Below are positions 1 to 8,602 of a DNA stretch of 64,000 bases, piece by piece (the stretch's first letter is position 1; every line of letters starts with the position of its first letter). This DNA is from Saprospiraceae bacterium. GTDB taxonomy: Bacteria; Bacteroidota; Bacteroidia; Chitinophagales; Saprospiraceae. The notes below the pieces were generated by a model, which searched no databases, was not told the origin of the DNA, and saw nothing but the letters and a program-made list of their open reading frames with translations. The translations under genes and the position numbers were made by a program. The stretch is from contig JAEUUP010000092.1 in assembly GCA_016787525.1 (NCBI GenBank), positions 102,062-166,061 on the forward strand. The letters are read 5' to 3'.

Positions 1-409
1 CTGGTATATCCGAGCGGAACTCTTTGGCTTGTTCGTAGCGTTCAAAAAATGGCTGCATCGCTCTAAAGTCATGCGCACTTGGTAAAATTGGGATAATAAG
101 CATGTCGCTTGATAGAATAATACGTGTTGTCATCTCGGACAGCGAGGGCGTTCCATCAATGATGACGACTTCGTAGTCGCGGTGCAAGTTTTCTACGGTT
201 TTGCCCAAAGCTTTCGCATCGGTTGCTCCTACAACGGTAATATTTGCGAGACCTTCATCTCGAACGCCGCTCCAAGCTAATGAGTTTTGATTGGTATCGG
301 TGTCTACAATGCACGTTTTGAAACCCATACTTGCGAAGCATACAGCCAAATTCTGTGAAATAGTTGTTTTGCCAACACCGCCTTTGAGGTTTGTGATGCC
401 TATTTTCAT
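1..409 (-). CDS. ParA/MinD-family partition ATPase, 3' end outside the window
   Basis: An open frame runs from an ATG at 407-409 to the left edge, giving about 136 N-terminal residues with no stop. It begins MKIGITNLKGGVGKTT, a deviant Walker A (KGGVGKT, signature Lys 9, catalytic Lys 14). An IVDTDTNQNS stretch (Walker A') and VVIIDGTPSL (Walker B) follow in family order. ParA ATPases move plasmid or chromosome copies on the nucleoid; the family also includes cargo-positioning proteins, and no parB partner is visible here. With the Rep-like gene at 24.1 kb it raises the possibility of a plasmid or chromid, but one ParA alone does not prove that. Confidence 0.85.
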   Translation of the reverse strand, partial: MKIGITNLKGGVGKTTISQNLAVCFASMGFKTCIVDTDTNQNSLAWSGVRDEGLANITVVGATDAKALGKTVENLHRDYEVVIIDGTPSLSEMTTRIILSSDMLIIPILPSAHDFRAMQPFFERYEQAKEFRSDIP

Positions 410-605
410 TTTCTAGTACAAAAGTGTAAATGTTAAAATAAAAGATTTTCAAGTGCAATAATAAATAATCTTTCTATAAAAAAACATTTATGTAAATAAT
501 ATTTCTATAAAAACATAAAAATATCATAGATGTGTCATAATATTTATAGGAATAATACAAAACCTTACAACTTAAGCTCCCCTCAGTATTTAGTGAAAAA
601 ATATT

Positions 606-647
606 GTGTCAAAAAGACACGAAAACATAAAGTGATTTTTACCTTTG
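606..647 (+). promoter_or_regulatory. Promoter region of the arabinofuranosidase gene: inverted repeat and -7 box
   Basis: TACCTTTG at 640-647 matches the Bacteroidota -7 element TAnnTTTG, 41 bases before the ATG. Upstream, GTGTC-AAAAA-GACAC (606-620) is a perfect 5-bp inverted repeat that could bind a regulator. No good -33 TTG is present at the usual spacing, so the promoter may need an activator. Confidence 0.45.
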
Positions 648-688
648 TTGCTATCAACTAAATTTTAAAAAATAAAAATAGTGAATCA

Positions 689-2230
689 ATGAAAAAAAGA
701 CTTATTCTATTTTGTGTTTTAGCCACTTTTCAAACTTTTATTGTAGCTCAGAATAAGGTCATCGTCAATGCTGATATGGGCAAAGACGTGATTAGCAAAC
801 ATATTTATGGACATTTTGCCGAACATTTGGGTCGTTGCATCTATGACGGCTTCTATGTTGGTGAAAAGAACACAACAATTCCAAACAAAGATGGTATTCG
901 GACAGACATCGTCCAAGCACTTAAAAAACTGAAAATTCCAAATTTACGTTGGCCGGGTGGTTGTTTTGCCGATACCTATCACTGGAAAGATGGTATTGGC
1001 CCGAAAGACAAACGCCCCTCAATGCTCAATGTCTGGTGGGGTGGGGTAACAGAAGACAATAGTTTCGGTACACACGATTTTTTAAATATGTGTGAGGAAA
1101 TCGGCACAGAACCCTATTTGGCAGCAAATGTCGGTAGCGGCACAGTGCAAGAGCTGATTGACTGGACACGCTATGTCAATTTTGAAAAAGGTAACCCAAT
1201 GGCTGACTTGCGCAAACAAAATGGTCGCGAGAAGGCATGGAACGTCAAATTATGGGGTGTTGGCAATGAAGTGTGGGGTTGCGGTGGCAATATGAAACCC
1301 GAATATTACGCCAATGTGTATCGCCAATATGCGACTTTTATGACAGGTTGGGACAATAACAATAAGTTGTTCCGCATCGCTTCGGGTGCAAGCGATGATG
1401 ATTACAATTGGACAGAAGTTTTGATGCGTGATATTCCCCACAATATGCTGGAAGGTGTCGCAGTGCACCACTATTCGGTCATTGATTGGCGCAAAAAAGG
1501 CTCAGATAGAGCCTTTTCGGAGCAAGAATATTTCACAACGATGCAAAAGGCATTGTTTATGGACGAAATCGTACGCCGACACTCAATTGTGATGGATAAA
1601 TATGACCCTAAAAAGAAAGTGGCCATGGTGGTTGATGAATGGGGCGGCTGGTATGAGGTCGAACAGGGAACGAATGGTGCGTTTTTGTATCAACAAAACA
1701 CCATGCGCGACGCGATGATAGCAGGCACAACATTGAATATTTTCCACAAATACTGCGACCGTGTGCGTATTGCAAACTTAGCACAAGCTATCAATGTCTT
1801 GCAAGCTGTGATTCTGACGAAAGGTGAAAAGATGATTTTGACACCAACGTATCATGTGATGGAGATGTACAACGTGCATCAAGATGCGACGAATCTACCC
1901 CTCAGTATCCAAACCGAAAACTATAAAGTAGGGAAGGACAGTTTGCCAGCCGTTTCAGTATCAGCTTCGAGAGATAAAGAGGGCGTGGTGCATATTTCGC
2001 TGGTCAATATCAATCCGAACAAAGCACAAGATGTATCAGTCAGTTTGCGTGGCATGTTGGCAAAAGCGGTGAGCGGTCGTATTTTGACCTCGGATAAAGT
2101 CCAAGACCATAACACATTTGAATCACCTGATAAAGTATCGCCCAAAGAATTTAAAGGAGCGAGCTTGAAAGGGGAGGAGTTGAAGGTCAGTTTGCCGCCT
2201 GTTTCAGTGGTGGTTTTGACCTTAAAATAG
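689..2230 (+). CDS. abfA: Secreted alpha-L-arabinofuranosidase, GH51
   Basis: This 513-residue protein has a signal peptide (about 1-20, ending at VAQ) followed by the GH51 (beta/alpha)8 barrel and a C-terminal beta domain. The acid/base is Glu194 in WGVGNEVWG; the nucleophile is Glu317 in VVDEWGGW. GH51 enzymes release terminal L-arabinose from arabinan and arabinoxylan, here probably in the periplasm or at the surface. The gene is monocistronic and ends in a hairpin made of two inverted TACTGAGGGG copies (2247-2276), convergent with an AraC-type regulator. One more copy lies inside the gene at 1898, read as Pro-Leu-Ser. The family call is strong; substrate preference is inferred from the family. 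Confidence 0.93.
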   Translation: MKKRLILFCVLATFQTFIVAQNKVIVNADMGKDVISKHIYGHFAEHLGRCIYDGFYVGEKNTTIPNKDGIRTDIVQALKKLKIPNLRWPGGCFADTYHWKDGIGPKDKRPSMLNVWWGGVTEDNSFGTHDFLNMCEEIGTEPYLAANVGSGTVQELIDWTRYVNFEKGNPMADLRKQNGREKAWNVKLWGVGNEVWGCGGNMKPEYYANVYRQYATFMTGWDNNNKLFRIASGASDDDYNWTEVLMRDIPHNMLEGVAVHHYSVIDWRKKGSDRAFSEQEYFTTMQKALFMDEIVRRHSIVMDKYDPKKKVAMVVDEWGGWYEVEQGTNGAFLYQQNTMRDAMIAGTTLNIFHKYCDRVRIANLAQAINVLQAVILTKGEKMILTPTYHVMEMYNVHQDATNLPLSIQTENYKVGKDSLPAVSVSASRDKEGVVHISLVNINPNKAQDVSVSLRGMLAKAVSGRILTSDKVQDHNTFESPDKVSPKEFKGASLKGEELKVSLPPVSVVVLTLK

Positions 2231-2245
2231 AGAAAACAAGGGGAA

Positions 2246-2277
2246 ATACTGAGGGGTATCAAAAGACCCCTCAGTAT
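2246..2277. terminator. Bidirectional hairpin made of two inverted TACTGAGGGG copies
   Basis: TACTGAGGGG at 2247-2256 and its reverse complement at 2267-2276 face each other across about ten bases, pairing over roughly 12 bp. The hairpin sits between the convergent genes ending at 2230 and 2281 and probably terminates both. Confidence 0.7.
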
Positions 2278-2280
2278 CAG

Positions 2281-3177
2281 CTATTTTTCAATGCCTTTTC
2301 GATAGTCCGAGGGTTTTATGTTCATTTTCTTTTTGAAAATGCGTGAAAAATAAAATTCTGACTCAAAACCAGCTTTGGCAGCGACTTCCGACACTAAAAG
2401 AGTCGTCTCTTTGAGCATTTGAGCCGCTTTTTCGATTTTTAAATTCAAATGATATTGCCCCGGCGAAATGCCCATTATCTCTTTAAATGCTTTGCGAAAC
2501 CAGACATAACTAACGTTTTGTTCAGAGGCTAATTTCTCCAAATCCAATTCATCTGCCCAGTTTTGATGTATTTTGTAGCGGATGGCTCTTATGATATGCT
2601 CTTGTCGGCTGCGCGATTTTTCAGTCATCAAGGCCGAAGCATATACTAAGCCAAGCAACTGAATAACCAGACACGATGACATCTGCGTGTAAGCGATGCC
2701 CTCGTACTTGACCGTATCAATCAGGCGAATGAACACATTGAGAAACTCCGTATTGAAACCCATGTTCAAAACTGGGTTTTGAGGACTGAAACAGTCTTGG
2801 CGCATCAAATATTCGGCATAGTGACCGTCGAAACCGACCCAAAACTCTTCCCAACCTGTATCTTTTAGGGGTTTATAACGATGCCAAGTGTCAGGAAAAA
2901 GTAAAAACAAAGTACCCCCTTCTACAACAACAGGTTCGGCATTACTATACTCAAAAATACCTTTACCATTTGAAATATAAACCATTTGATATTCTTTGAG
3001 CCGTCGTCCCCGTTCCCAATTGAAATAGTGTGAAGCTGGGTGTTTAGGATCAGGATAAGCCTTGTTCGGTTCATGCACATAGTGACCGACGGTTTTGACA
3101 TTGACCCCCCAGCTTGGTTCAGATTCTGCTAACTGGCGCAATTCGTCGTCGTTAAAATATTTTCTATAAGCATTCAT
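2281..3177 (-). CDS. AraC-family transcriptional regulator
   Basis: The 298-residue protein has an N-terminal cupin-like sugar-sensing domain (about 20-170) and a C-terminal double helix-turn-helix of the AraC type (about 195-296). The second helix-turn-helix reads AAKAGFESEFYFSRIFKK, close to the family consensus, and is followed by PSDYR. It is divergent from the rhamnose aldolase/dehydrogenase gene and convergent with the arabinofuranosidase gene. It may control rhamnose or arabinoside use; position favours the rhamnose genes across a 355-bp divergent region. The ligand cannot be read from sequence. Confidence 0.85.
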   Translation of the reverse strand: MNAYRKYFNDDELRQLAESEPSWGVNVKTVGHYVHEPNKAYPDPKHPASHYFNWERGRRLKEYQMVYISNGKGIFEYSNAEPVVVEGGTLFLLFPDTWHRYKPLKDTGWEEFWVGFDGHYAEYLMRQDCFSPQNPVLNMGFNTEFLNVFIRLIDTVKYEGIAYTQMSSCLVIQLLGLVYASALMTEKSRSRQEHIIRAIRYKIHQNWADELDLEKLASEQNVSYVWFRKAFKEIMGISPGQYHLNLKIEKAAQMLKETTLLVSEVAAKAGFESEFYFSRIFKKKMNIKPSDYRKGIEK

Positions 3178-3532
3178 ATCAGAAAGTATAAGATAATGAA
3201 CAAAAGCGATAAAGGCTGGTTGCCGTAGTTTTACTTATTTTGTGAAATATTTGGCGAATATAATTGTGTTTTTTGATGATTTTTGAAAAAAAAGATAATT
3301 ATTTATTTGTGACAGCTGATTGAAAAAATGGCGAACCTCTACTTTTTGATATTTTCTCGCACTGTTTGAAAAAATACTGAGGGGGCTTGGAAAGGAATGG
3401 CTAACAGTTTTTATCAATCGGCATTTAGGTTAGTTTTTCATACATTCTATATTTTTGTCGTCACGACAATGTCTGGGCGACATTTTTTGATAAAGTCGAA
3501 AAATTGTAAAATCATAAAATCCAAAATTTAAA
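3178..3532 (+). promoter_or_regulatory. Divergent regulatory region before the rhamnose genes
   Basis: This 355-bp gap holds no convincing gene; a 60-codon frame on the minus strand has no recognisable content. TATTTTTG at 3450-3457 is a -7 box for the rightward gene. TTGTCGT-C-ACGACAA (3455-3469), a perfect 7-bp inverted repeat, overlaps the box and expected start site, and TGTC-tgggc-GACA (3471-3483) follows; both are operator candidates. One TACTGAGGGGG copy lies at 3375. Confidence 0.45.
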
Positions 3533-5650
3533 ATGGCATCACTCGGCACAATCCAACAATTCAAACACGTCAGTTACCTTTGGGATGAAGCAAAAGCCGC
3601 AGAATTAGCAGGCGATGAAGTCGCTTTGTTCATCTATCGCTCCAATATATTGGGTGCAGATTTGCGTTTGACGAACTATGGCGGTGGCAATACATCGGTC
3701 AAAATCACCGACAAAGACCCTTTGACCCAACAAGAAACCAATGTGATGTGGATCAAAGGCTCGGGTGGCGATATTGGTACTTTGACAAAATCGGGTTGTG
3801 CTGCATTGTACCTCGACCGTTTGCGCAGCCTCGAAAATGTGTATCGTGGCGTTGAGTTTGAAGATGAAATGGTCGAATTGTTTAATCATTGTATTTTCGA
3901 TTTAGCGTCAAAAGCACCTTCTATTGATACGCCTTTGCATGGTTTTTTACCCTTCAAACACATTGACCACTTGCATCCTGATGCAGCCATTGCGATTTGT
4001 GCGGCAAAAGATGGTAAAAAAATAACCGAAGAACTGTTCGGAGGTGAAGTCGGTTGGGTGGAGTGGAAACGCCCAGGGTTTGAGTTGGGCTTAGAATTGC
4101 GCCGATGTTTGGAGGCAAATGCGGCAAAAGGAATTGCCTTGAAAGGCATTATACTTGGTTCGCATGGCTTGTTCACGTGGGGCGATACGTCCTACGAAAG
4201 CTATATGAACACTTTGGAAGTAATTGAAAAATGTGCGCAGTACCTTGAAGATAATTATGGAAAAACGCGTCCCATCTTTGGTGGCACAAAAATAAATAGC
4301 CTCGAAACGGCAGAACGCCACAAAACGGCAGCAAAACTTGCACCTATACTGAGGGGGTATTGTTCGTCTGAGCGCAAGATGGTTGGTCATTTTTCGGATA
4401 CTGAAACGGTTCTGCAATTTGTCAATGCCAATGATTTGGCAAAATTAGCACCGATGGGAACGTCTTGTCCCGACCATTTTTTGCGGACAAAAATTGCGCC
4501 TTTGGTGCTTGACCCATCGAAACTGGATGAAAAAGGTTATCTGGATGGTGTTTTCGCAGCATATAGAGCAGGTTATCGTGAATATTACGAAGCGTGCAAA
4601 CACCCTAACTCACCTGCCATGCGCGACCCGAATCCAGTGGTGATTCTCGTGCCAAGCGTTGGTATGTTCACTTTTGCAAAGGACAAAACAATGGCACGTT
4701 TGGCCTCTGAATACTATATCAACGCCATAAACGTTATGCGTGGTGCAGAAGCTATTTCGGAGTACACCTCGCTGCCACATCAAGAAGCCTTCGACATCGA
4801 ATATTGGTTGCTCGAAGAAGCCAAATTGCAGCGTTTGCCCAAACCCAAACCCCTCAGTGGTCGTGTCGCTTTGGTGACAGGTAGCGCAGGGGGAATTGGC
4901 AAAGCGATTGCGAAAAAATTAGCTTCTGAAGGGGCTTGTGTTATTTTAAATGACATCAATCAAGAGCGTTTAGACGGTGCAAAAGCCGAATTTTTGACAA
5001 CTTTTGGCAAAGATGCAGTCGCTACCACGCTTTTAGATGTCACCAATTCGGATTCCATAGAGGCAGCATTGGCAGCAACATGTTTGGCATTTGGGGGTGT
5101 GGACATTGTGGTAAACAACGCTGGTATCAGTTTGTCGAAGCCGATTCAAGACCATACCATCGCCGACTGGGATAAGGTTTATGATATATTGGTAAAAGGT
5201 CAATTCTTAGTGAGTCGCGAAGCCGTTGCGGTGATGCGCAAACAAGGTTTTGGAGGTGATATTGTGAATATTGTTTCAAAAAATGCAGTGGTTGCTGGAC
5301 CTAATAACTTAGCGTATGGTTCTGCAAAATCGGCTCAGGCACATGGTACACGTTTGTTAGCAGCTGAATTGGGGGCAGACAAAATTCGTGTCAATATGGT
5401 CAATCCCGATGCTGTCATCGCTGACTCGAATATTTGGGCAGGTGGTTGGGCAGAAGGTCGTGCTAAGGCTTATGGCATCACAGTTGAAGAATTGCCAGCT
5501 TACTATGCCAAACGCACGCTTCTGAATGAAATCATTTTGCCAGAAGATATTGCTAATGCAACGTTCGCTTTGGTAGGTGGTTTGCTCAATAAATCAACTG
5601 GCAATGCTTTGAATGTAGATGGAGGTGTAGCAATGGGTTTTCTACGTTGA
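3533..5650 (+). CDS. Bifunctional rhamnulose-1-phosphate aldolase / short-chain dehydrogenase
   Basis: The 705-residue fusion has a class II aldolase domain (about 1-420; GSHGLFTWG and the His cluster near LHGFLPFKHIDHLHPD fit a zinc aldolase) joined to a short-chain dehydrogenase (about 440-705; TGSAGGIG near 448, Tyr596 and Lys600 of YxxxK). Known fusions of this type split L-rhamnulose-1-phosphate to dihydroxyacetone phosphate and L-lactaldehyde and then oxidise the aldehyde. The rhamnose isomerase lies 957 bp downstream on the same strand, with an opposite-strand gene between. No rhamnulokinase is visible in the window. Copies of the iterated decamer lie inside at 4347 (Leu-Arg-Gly frame) and 4850 (Pro-Leu-Ser frame, last base changed). 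Confidence 0.9.
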   Translation: MASLGTIQQFKHVSYLWDEAKAAELAGDEVALFIYRSNILGADLRLTNYGGGNTSVKITDKDPLTQQETNVMWIKGSGGDIGTLTKSGCAALYLDRLRSLENVYRGVEFEDEMVELFNHCIFDLASKAPSIDTPLHGFLPFKHIDHLHPDAAIAICAAKDGKKITEELFGGEVGWVEWKRPGFELGLELRRCLEANAAKGIALKGIILGSHGLFTWGDTSYESYMNTLEVIEKCAQYLEDNYGKTRPIFGGTKINSLETAERHKTAAKLAPILRGYCSSERKMVGHFSDTETVLQFVNANDLAKLAPMGTSCPDHFLRTKIAPLVLDPSKLDEKGYLDGVFAAYRAGYREYYEACKHPNSPAMRDPNPVVILVPSVGMFTFAKDKTMARLASEYYINAINVMRGAEAISEYTSLPHQEAFDIEYWLLEEAKLQRLPKPKPLSGRVALVTGSAGGIGKAIAKKLASEGACVILNDINQERLDGAKAEFLTTFGKDAVATTLLDVTNSDSIEAALAATCLAFGGVDIVVNNAGISLSKPIQDHTIADWDKVYDILVKGQFLVSREAVAVMRKQGFGGDIVNIVSKNAVVAGPNNLAYGSAKSAQAHGTRLLAAELGADKIRVNMVNPDAVIADSNIWAGGWAEGRAKAYGITVEELPAYYAKRTLLNEIILPEDIANATFALVGGLLNKSTGNALNVDGGVAMGFLR

Positions 5651-5663
5651 AAACCCATAAACT

Positions 5664-6491
5664 TTACTGAGGGGGTAGCTCGTCTGTTTCACTTTTTTTT
5701 TGTAATAGATGTAAATAGTTTTCGGGCGAAACAACTTGTGTATTTTGGACAGATTCAAAGCGTTTACGGGCTTCGCCTGCAGCATTGCCTCCTTTCAAAG
5801 CCGCCTCGTGATTTTCTGTAAACCCTTGAGCATCAAGACTTATGGCATTCAAACGAGTTGCCTCTTCACCCAAAGCGGTGAAAATCAATTCAAGCGGAGT
5901 CATGTGGTCGCGGAGGTTTTCTTTTTCCAAACTTTTCAACTGAGCGTGTTGCGAAGGCGTTAAACCAAAAGTGGCTTTAGCAATTTCGGCGGTCAAGATA
6001 GCGTATTCTTGTCCTTCTTTTACGCCTCGTTTTTGCCATTCGGTGGTCAGGCGTTTGCGGGCTTCGATACTTTGTTGGCGGCGTTCAATCCATTCGTCAG
6101 AGTAACCTTTGGCGCGGTAGTAGTCAATACTGCGTTGAGCAGCCAGTTCAGGGTCAGCCATTTCGTCGAGGCGTTCTTTGCCGATTTGCGCCAACCACTG
6201 TTTGAATGGCTCTGCTTTGGGCGATGGAACGGACATGATGAGCCGAAACACCCCCTCAGTATTGGCGGCATCACTTTTATATTTTTTGCCATCAGATGCT
6301 GTAATTTTCAGTTGACTACATATTGTAGCCAACTGCGGCTCTCGATTTTTTAAAACACTCCAATATTTACGAGGATTGACACTATCTGTCAGTGCCTCAA
6401 TAACATCAATAACAGAAAAATACCATTCTTCAGCGTGCCAAACCCGACGAATTTCTTTTTCTTGAAAAAGGATAATTTTGTTATTTTCCAT
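5664..6491 (-). CDS. BRO-N domain (prophage antirepressor-like) protein
   Basis: The 275-residue protein starts with a BRO-N domain (about 1-110: IRRVWHAEEWYFSVIDVIEAL, PRKYW, GVFRLIMSVPSPKAEPFKQWLAQIG), a DNA-binding fold known from phage antirepressors and viral BRO proteins. A charged helical region follows (about 115-275), as in chromosomal Bacteroidota members of unknown role. It lies antisense between two rhamnose genes, so it was probably inserted into a former operon. Its end is unusual: the last residues and stop (PPQ-TAA) are spelled by a reversed copy of the iterated decamer at 5665-5675, and another copy lies inside at 6251 as Thr-Glu-Gly. Confidence 0.85.
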   Translation of the reverse strand: MENNKIILFQEKEIRRVWHAEEWYFSVIDVIEALTDSVNPRKYWSVLKNREPQLATICSQLKITASDGKKYKSDAANTEGVFRLIMSVPSPKAEPFKQWLAQIGKERLDEMADPELAAQRSIDYYRAKGYSDEWIERRQQSIEARKRLTTEWQKRGVKEGQEYAILTAEIAKATFGLTPSQHAQLKSLEKENLRDHMTPLELIFTALGEEATRLNAISLDAQGFTENHEAALKGGNAAGEARKRFESVQNTQVVSPENYLHLLQKKSETDELPPQ

Positions 6492-6607
6492 ATTTTAACC
6501 CAAAACCTCTTATTGACAATACATTTTTAACAAAGATAAAGGCTAAAAAGCATATTCAAATACTTTAAAACAAAATTTTTAATTGTTTATAAAACAAAAA
6601 ATAGAAG

Positions 6608-7882
6608 ATGCAAATCGAAAAATACCAACTTGACGCTCACAATGAGCAAGGCTATGCCAAGCATAAAAAACGCCTCGATTTTCTGACCTCAGAAATCGAA
6701 GGCGAACGTGCCATTTTACAAAAACTGATTGACTTCCAAATTGCCATACCTTCATGGGCATTGGGGACAGGCGGCACGCGTTTTGGTCGCTTTTCGGGTG
6801 GTGGTGAGCCGCGCTCTTTGGAGGAAAAAATAGAAGATGTCGGTCTTTTGCACGCCTTAAATCGTTCAAGTGGGGCAATTTCGTTGCATATTCCATGGGA
6901 TATTCCTGAAAATCCAGCAGCCATTCGGGCTTTGGCAGCGCAACATGGCTTGGCATTTGATGCAGTCAATTCCAATACTTTTCAAGACCAAAAAGACCAA
7001 AAACTGAGCTACAAATTTGGCTCTTTGCAACACACCGACCCCTCAGTACGTCAGCAAGCGATTGAGCATAATATTGAGGTGATTCGGCATGGTATCGAAT
7101 TAGGCTCAAAATCCATAACTGTTTGGTTATCAGACGGTTCTTGCTTTCCAGGACAATTGAATTTCAGAAAAGCATTTCAAAATACTTTGGAAAGTTTGCA
7201 AGAAATCTATGCTGCTATGCCATCGGATTGGAAAATGTTCATCGAATACAAAGCTTTTGAACCCAATTTTTACTCCATGACCGTTGGCGATTGGGGACAA
7301 TCGTTGCTCTATGCGAGCAAATTGGGCGAACGGGCTTACACATTGGTTGATTTGGGGCATCATTTGCCCAATGCGAATATTGAGCAAATCGTGGCATTAT
7401 TGCTCATGGAGGGCAAATTGGCAGGTTTCCACTTCAATGATTCAAAATATGGCGACGACGATTTGACCGTTGGTAGCATCAATCCGTATCAATTGTTCTT
7501 GATTTTCAATGAGTTAATTGAGGGTATGGATGCGCGCGGCATGAATCATGCGACAGACTTAGGTTGGATGATTGACGCATCGCACAATGTGAAAGACCCT
7601 CTCGAAGACCTTTTACAATCAGTGGAAGCCATCATGCAAGCTTATGCAAAATCATTGTTAATTGACAGAAAGGCTTTGAATAAAGCACAAGCGGCAAACG
7701 ATGTCGTGCGGTGTCAAGAGATTTTGCAAACAGCGTATTTGACTGATGTGCGTGCATTGGTAGCTGAGGCGCGCTTGAAATCGGGCGGTGCATTAGACCC
7801 CCTCAGTATCTACCGCGATTTGAAGGTGCGCGAGCAGTTGATACAAGAACGCGGCGCGGTTACGGTGGCAACGGGACTGTAA
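6608..7882 (+). CDS. rhaI: L-rhamnose isomerase (xylose-isomerase-like TIM barrel)
   Basis: The 424-residue protein matches the sugar isomerases of the Pseudomonas stutzeri L-rhamnose isomerase type rather than E. coli RhaA. Likely metal ligands are Glu213 (FIEYKAFEP), Asp248 (TLVDLGHHLP) and His275 with nearby Asp278 (GFHFNDSKYGDDD). It converts L-rhamnose to L-rhamnulose in the cytoplasm, feeding the aldolase/dehydrogenase upstream. The start ATG follows an A-rich leader without a clear Shine-Dalgarno. A strong terminator follows at 7903. Two decamer copies lie inside (7039 Pro-Ser-Val frame, 7798 Pro-Leu-Ser frame). Confidence 0.9.
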   Translation: MQIEKYQLDAHNEQGYAKHKKRLDFLTSEIEGERAILQKLIDFQIAIPSWALGTGGTRFGRFSGGGEPRSLEEKIEDVGLLHALNRSSGAISLHIPWDIPENPAAIRALAAQHGLAFDAVNSNTFQDQKDQKLSYKFGSLQHTDPSVRQQAIEHNIEVIRHGIELGSKSITVWLSDGSCFPGQLNFRKAFQNTLESLQEIYAAMPSDWKMFIEYKAFEPNFYSMTVGDWGQSLLYASKLGERAYTLVDLGHHLPNANIEQIVALLLMEGKLAGFHFNDSKYGDDDLTVGSINPYQLFLIFNELIEGMDARGMNHATDLGWMIDASHNVKDPLEDLLQSVEAIMQAYAKSLLIDRKALNKAQAANDVVRCQEILQTAYLTDVRALVAEARLKSGGALDPLSIYRDLKVREQLIQERGAVTVATGL

Positions 7883-7902
7883 AAAATACTTGTTCAAATC
7901 AG

Positions 7903-7940
7903 AAATCTGCGTTGAGTTCAGTAACTTAACGCAGATTTTT
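7903..7940 (+). terminator. Intrinsic terminator after the rhamnose isomerase
   Basis: AAATCTGCGTTGAGTT (7903-7918), a CAGT loop and AACTTAACGCAGATTT (7923-7938) form a 16-bp stem with one G-T pair, followed by more T residues. Confidence 0.85.
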
Positions 7941-7959
7941 TATATCAAAACCTTATGTC

Positions 7960-8451
7960 ATGGAAAAACCTTTAGTCAACCAAACCTTTCAACTCGAAAA
8001 ATTTGCAGGCAAAGGCGGATGGACATACGCCGCAATTCCCGAAATCCAACAAAACAAAAATGCACCATTCGGTTGGGTACAAGTCAAAGGCTCAATAGAT
8101 GGGTATGAAATCAAGCAATATAAATTGATGCCAATGGGCAATGGCAATTTGTTTTTGCCCGTAAAAGCCGAAATTCGGAAAAAAATTGGTAAAAAAGAAG
8201 GCGACTGGATACATGTGATTTTATATGCAGACAATTCCCCCATTGTCGTTCCAGACGAATTGATGCTTTGTCTTTTAGATGCTCCCCAAGCGCATCAGTT
8301 TTTTATGACTTTGACCGAAAGCAATAAAAAATACTATATAGATTGGATTTTTGAGTCCAAACGTTTAGAAACAAAAGTAAACCGCATGGCAAAAGCGATT
8401 GAGCGTTTGGAAAAAGGTTTAAAAATGTACGAGAAAGAAGACGATATGTGA
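7960..8451 (+). CDS. DUF1905 / YdeI-OmdA-like protein
   Basis: The 163-residue cytoplasmic protein has a DUF1905 beta domain (about 5-95, with PFGWVQVKGSIDGYEIK and KAEIRKKIGKKEGDWIHVIL) and a C-terminal YdeI/OmpD-associated helical part (about 105-160, with YYIDWIFESKRLETKVNRMAKAIERL). Such proteins are widespread; one relative was linked to bacteriocin resistance, but the biochemical role is unknown. It follows the rhamnose terminator and ends just before a paired-decamer hairpin, so it is probably transcribed alone. Confidence 0.8.
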   Translation: MEKPLVNQTFQLEKFAGKGGWTYAAIPEIQQNKNAPFGWVQVKGSIDGYEIKQYKLMPMGNGNLFLPVKAEIRKKIGKKEGDWIHVILYADNSPIVVPDELMLCLLDAPQAHQFFMTLTESNKKYYIDWIFESKRLETKVNRMAKAIERLEKGLKMYEKEDDM

Positions 8452-8455
8452 GACC

Positions 8456-8498
8456 CTACTGAGGGGGGCTTTTCGAGGAAAGCACCCCCTCAGTATTT
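8456..8498 (+). terminator. Hairpin terminator built from an inverted pair of the decamer
   Basis: TACTGAGGGGGG (8457-8468) and the reversed CCCCCTCAGTATT (8485-8497) pair, and the stem continues through GCTTT/AAAGC around a six-base loop with one bulge. It starts six bases after the stop of the YdeI-like gene. Confidence 0.7.
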
Positions 8499-8602
8499 AA
8501 GCAAAATAAAACAGCGTTTTGTATCTATTTTGACCAAAAAATGAAAGAAATAAGTATTTTTAGCCGCTATTAATTTCAACAACATGCACAATTTTTTTGA
8601 TA

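Noticed and set aside
3235..3417. Short open frame in the AraC/aldolase divergent region
   Set aside because: Low-complexity composition, overlaps regulatory DNA, no recognisable motif.
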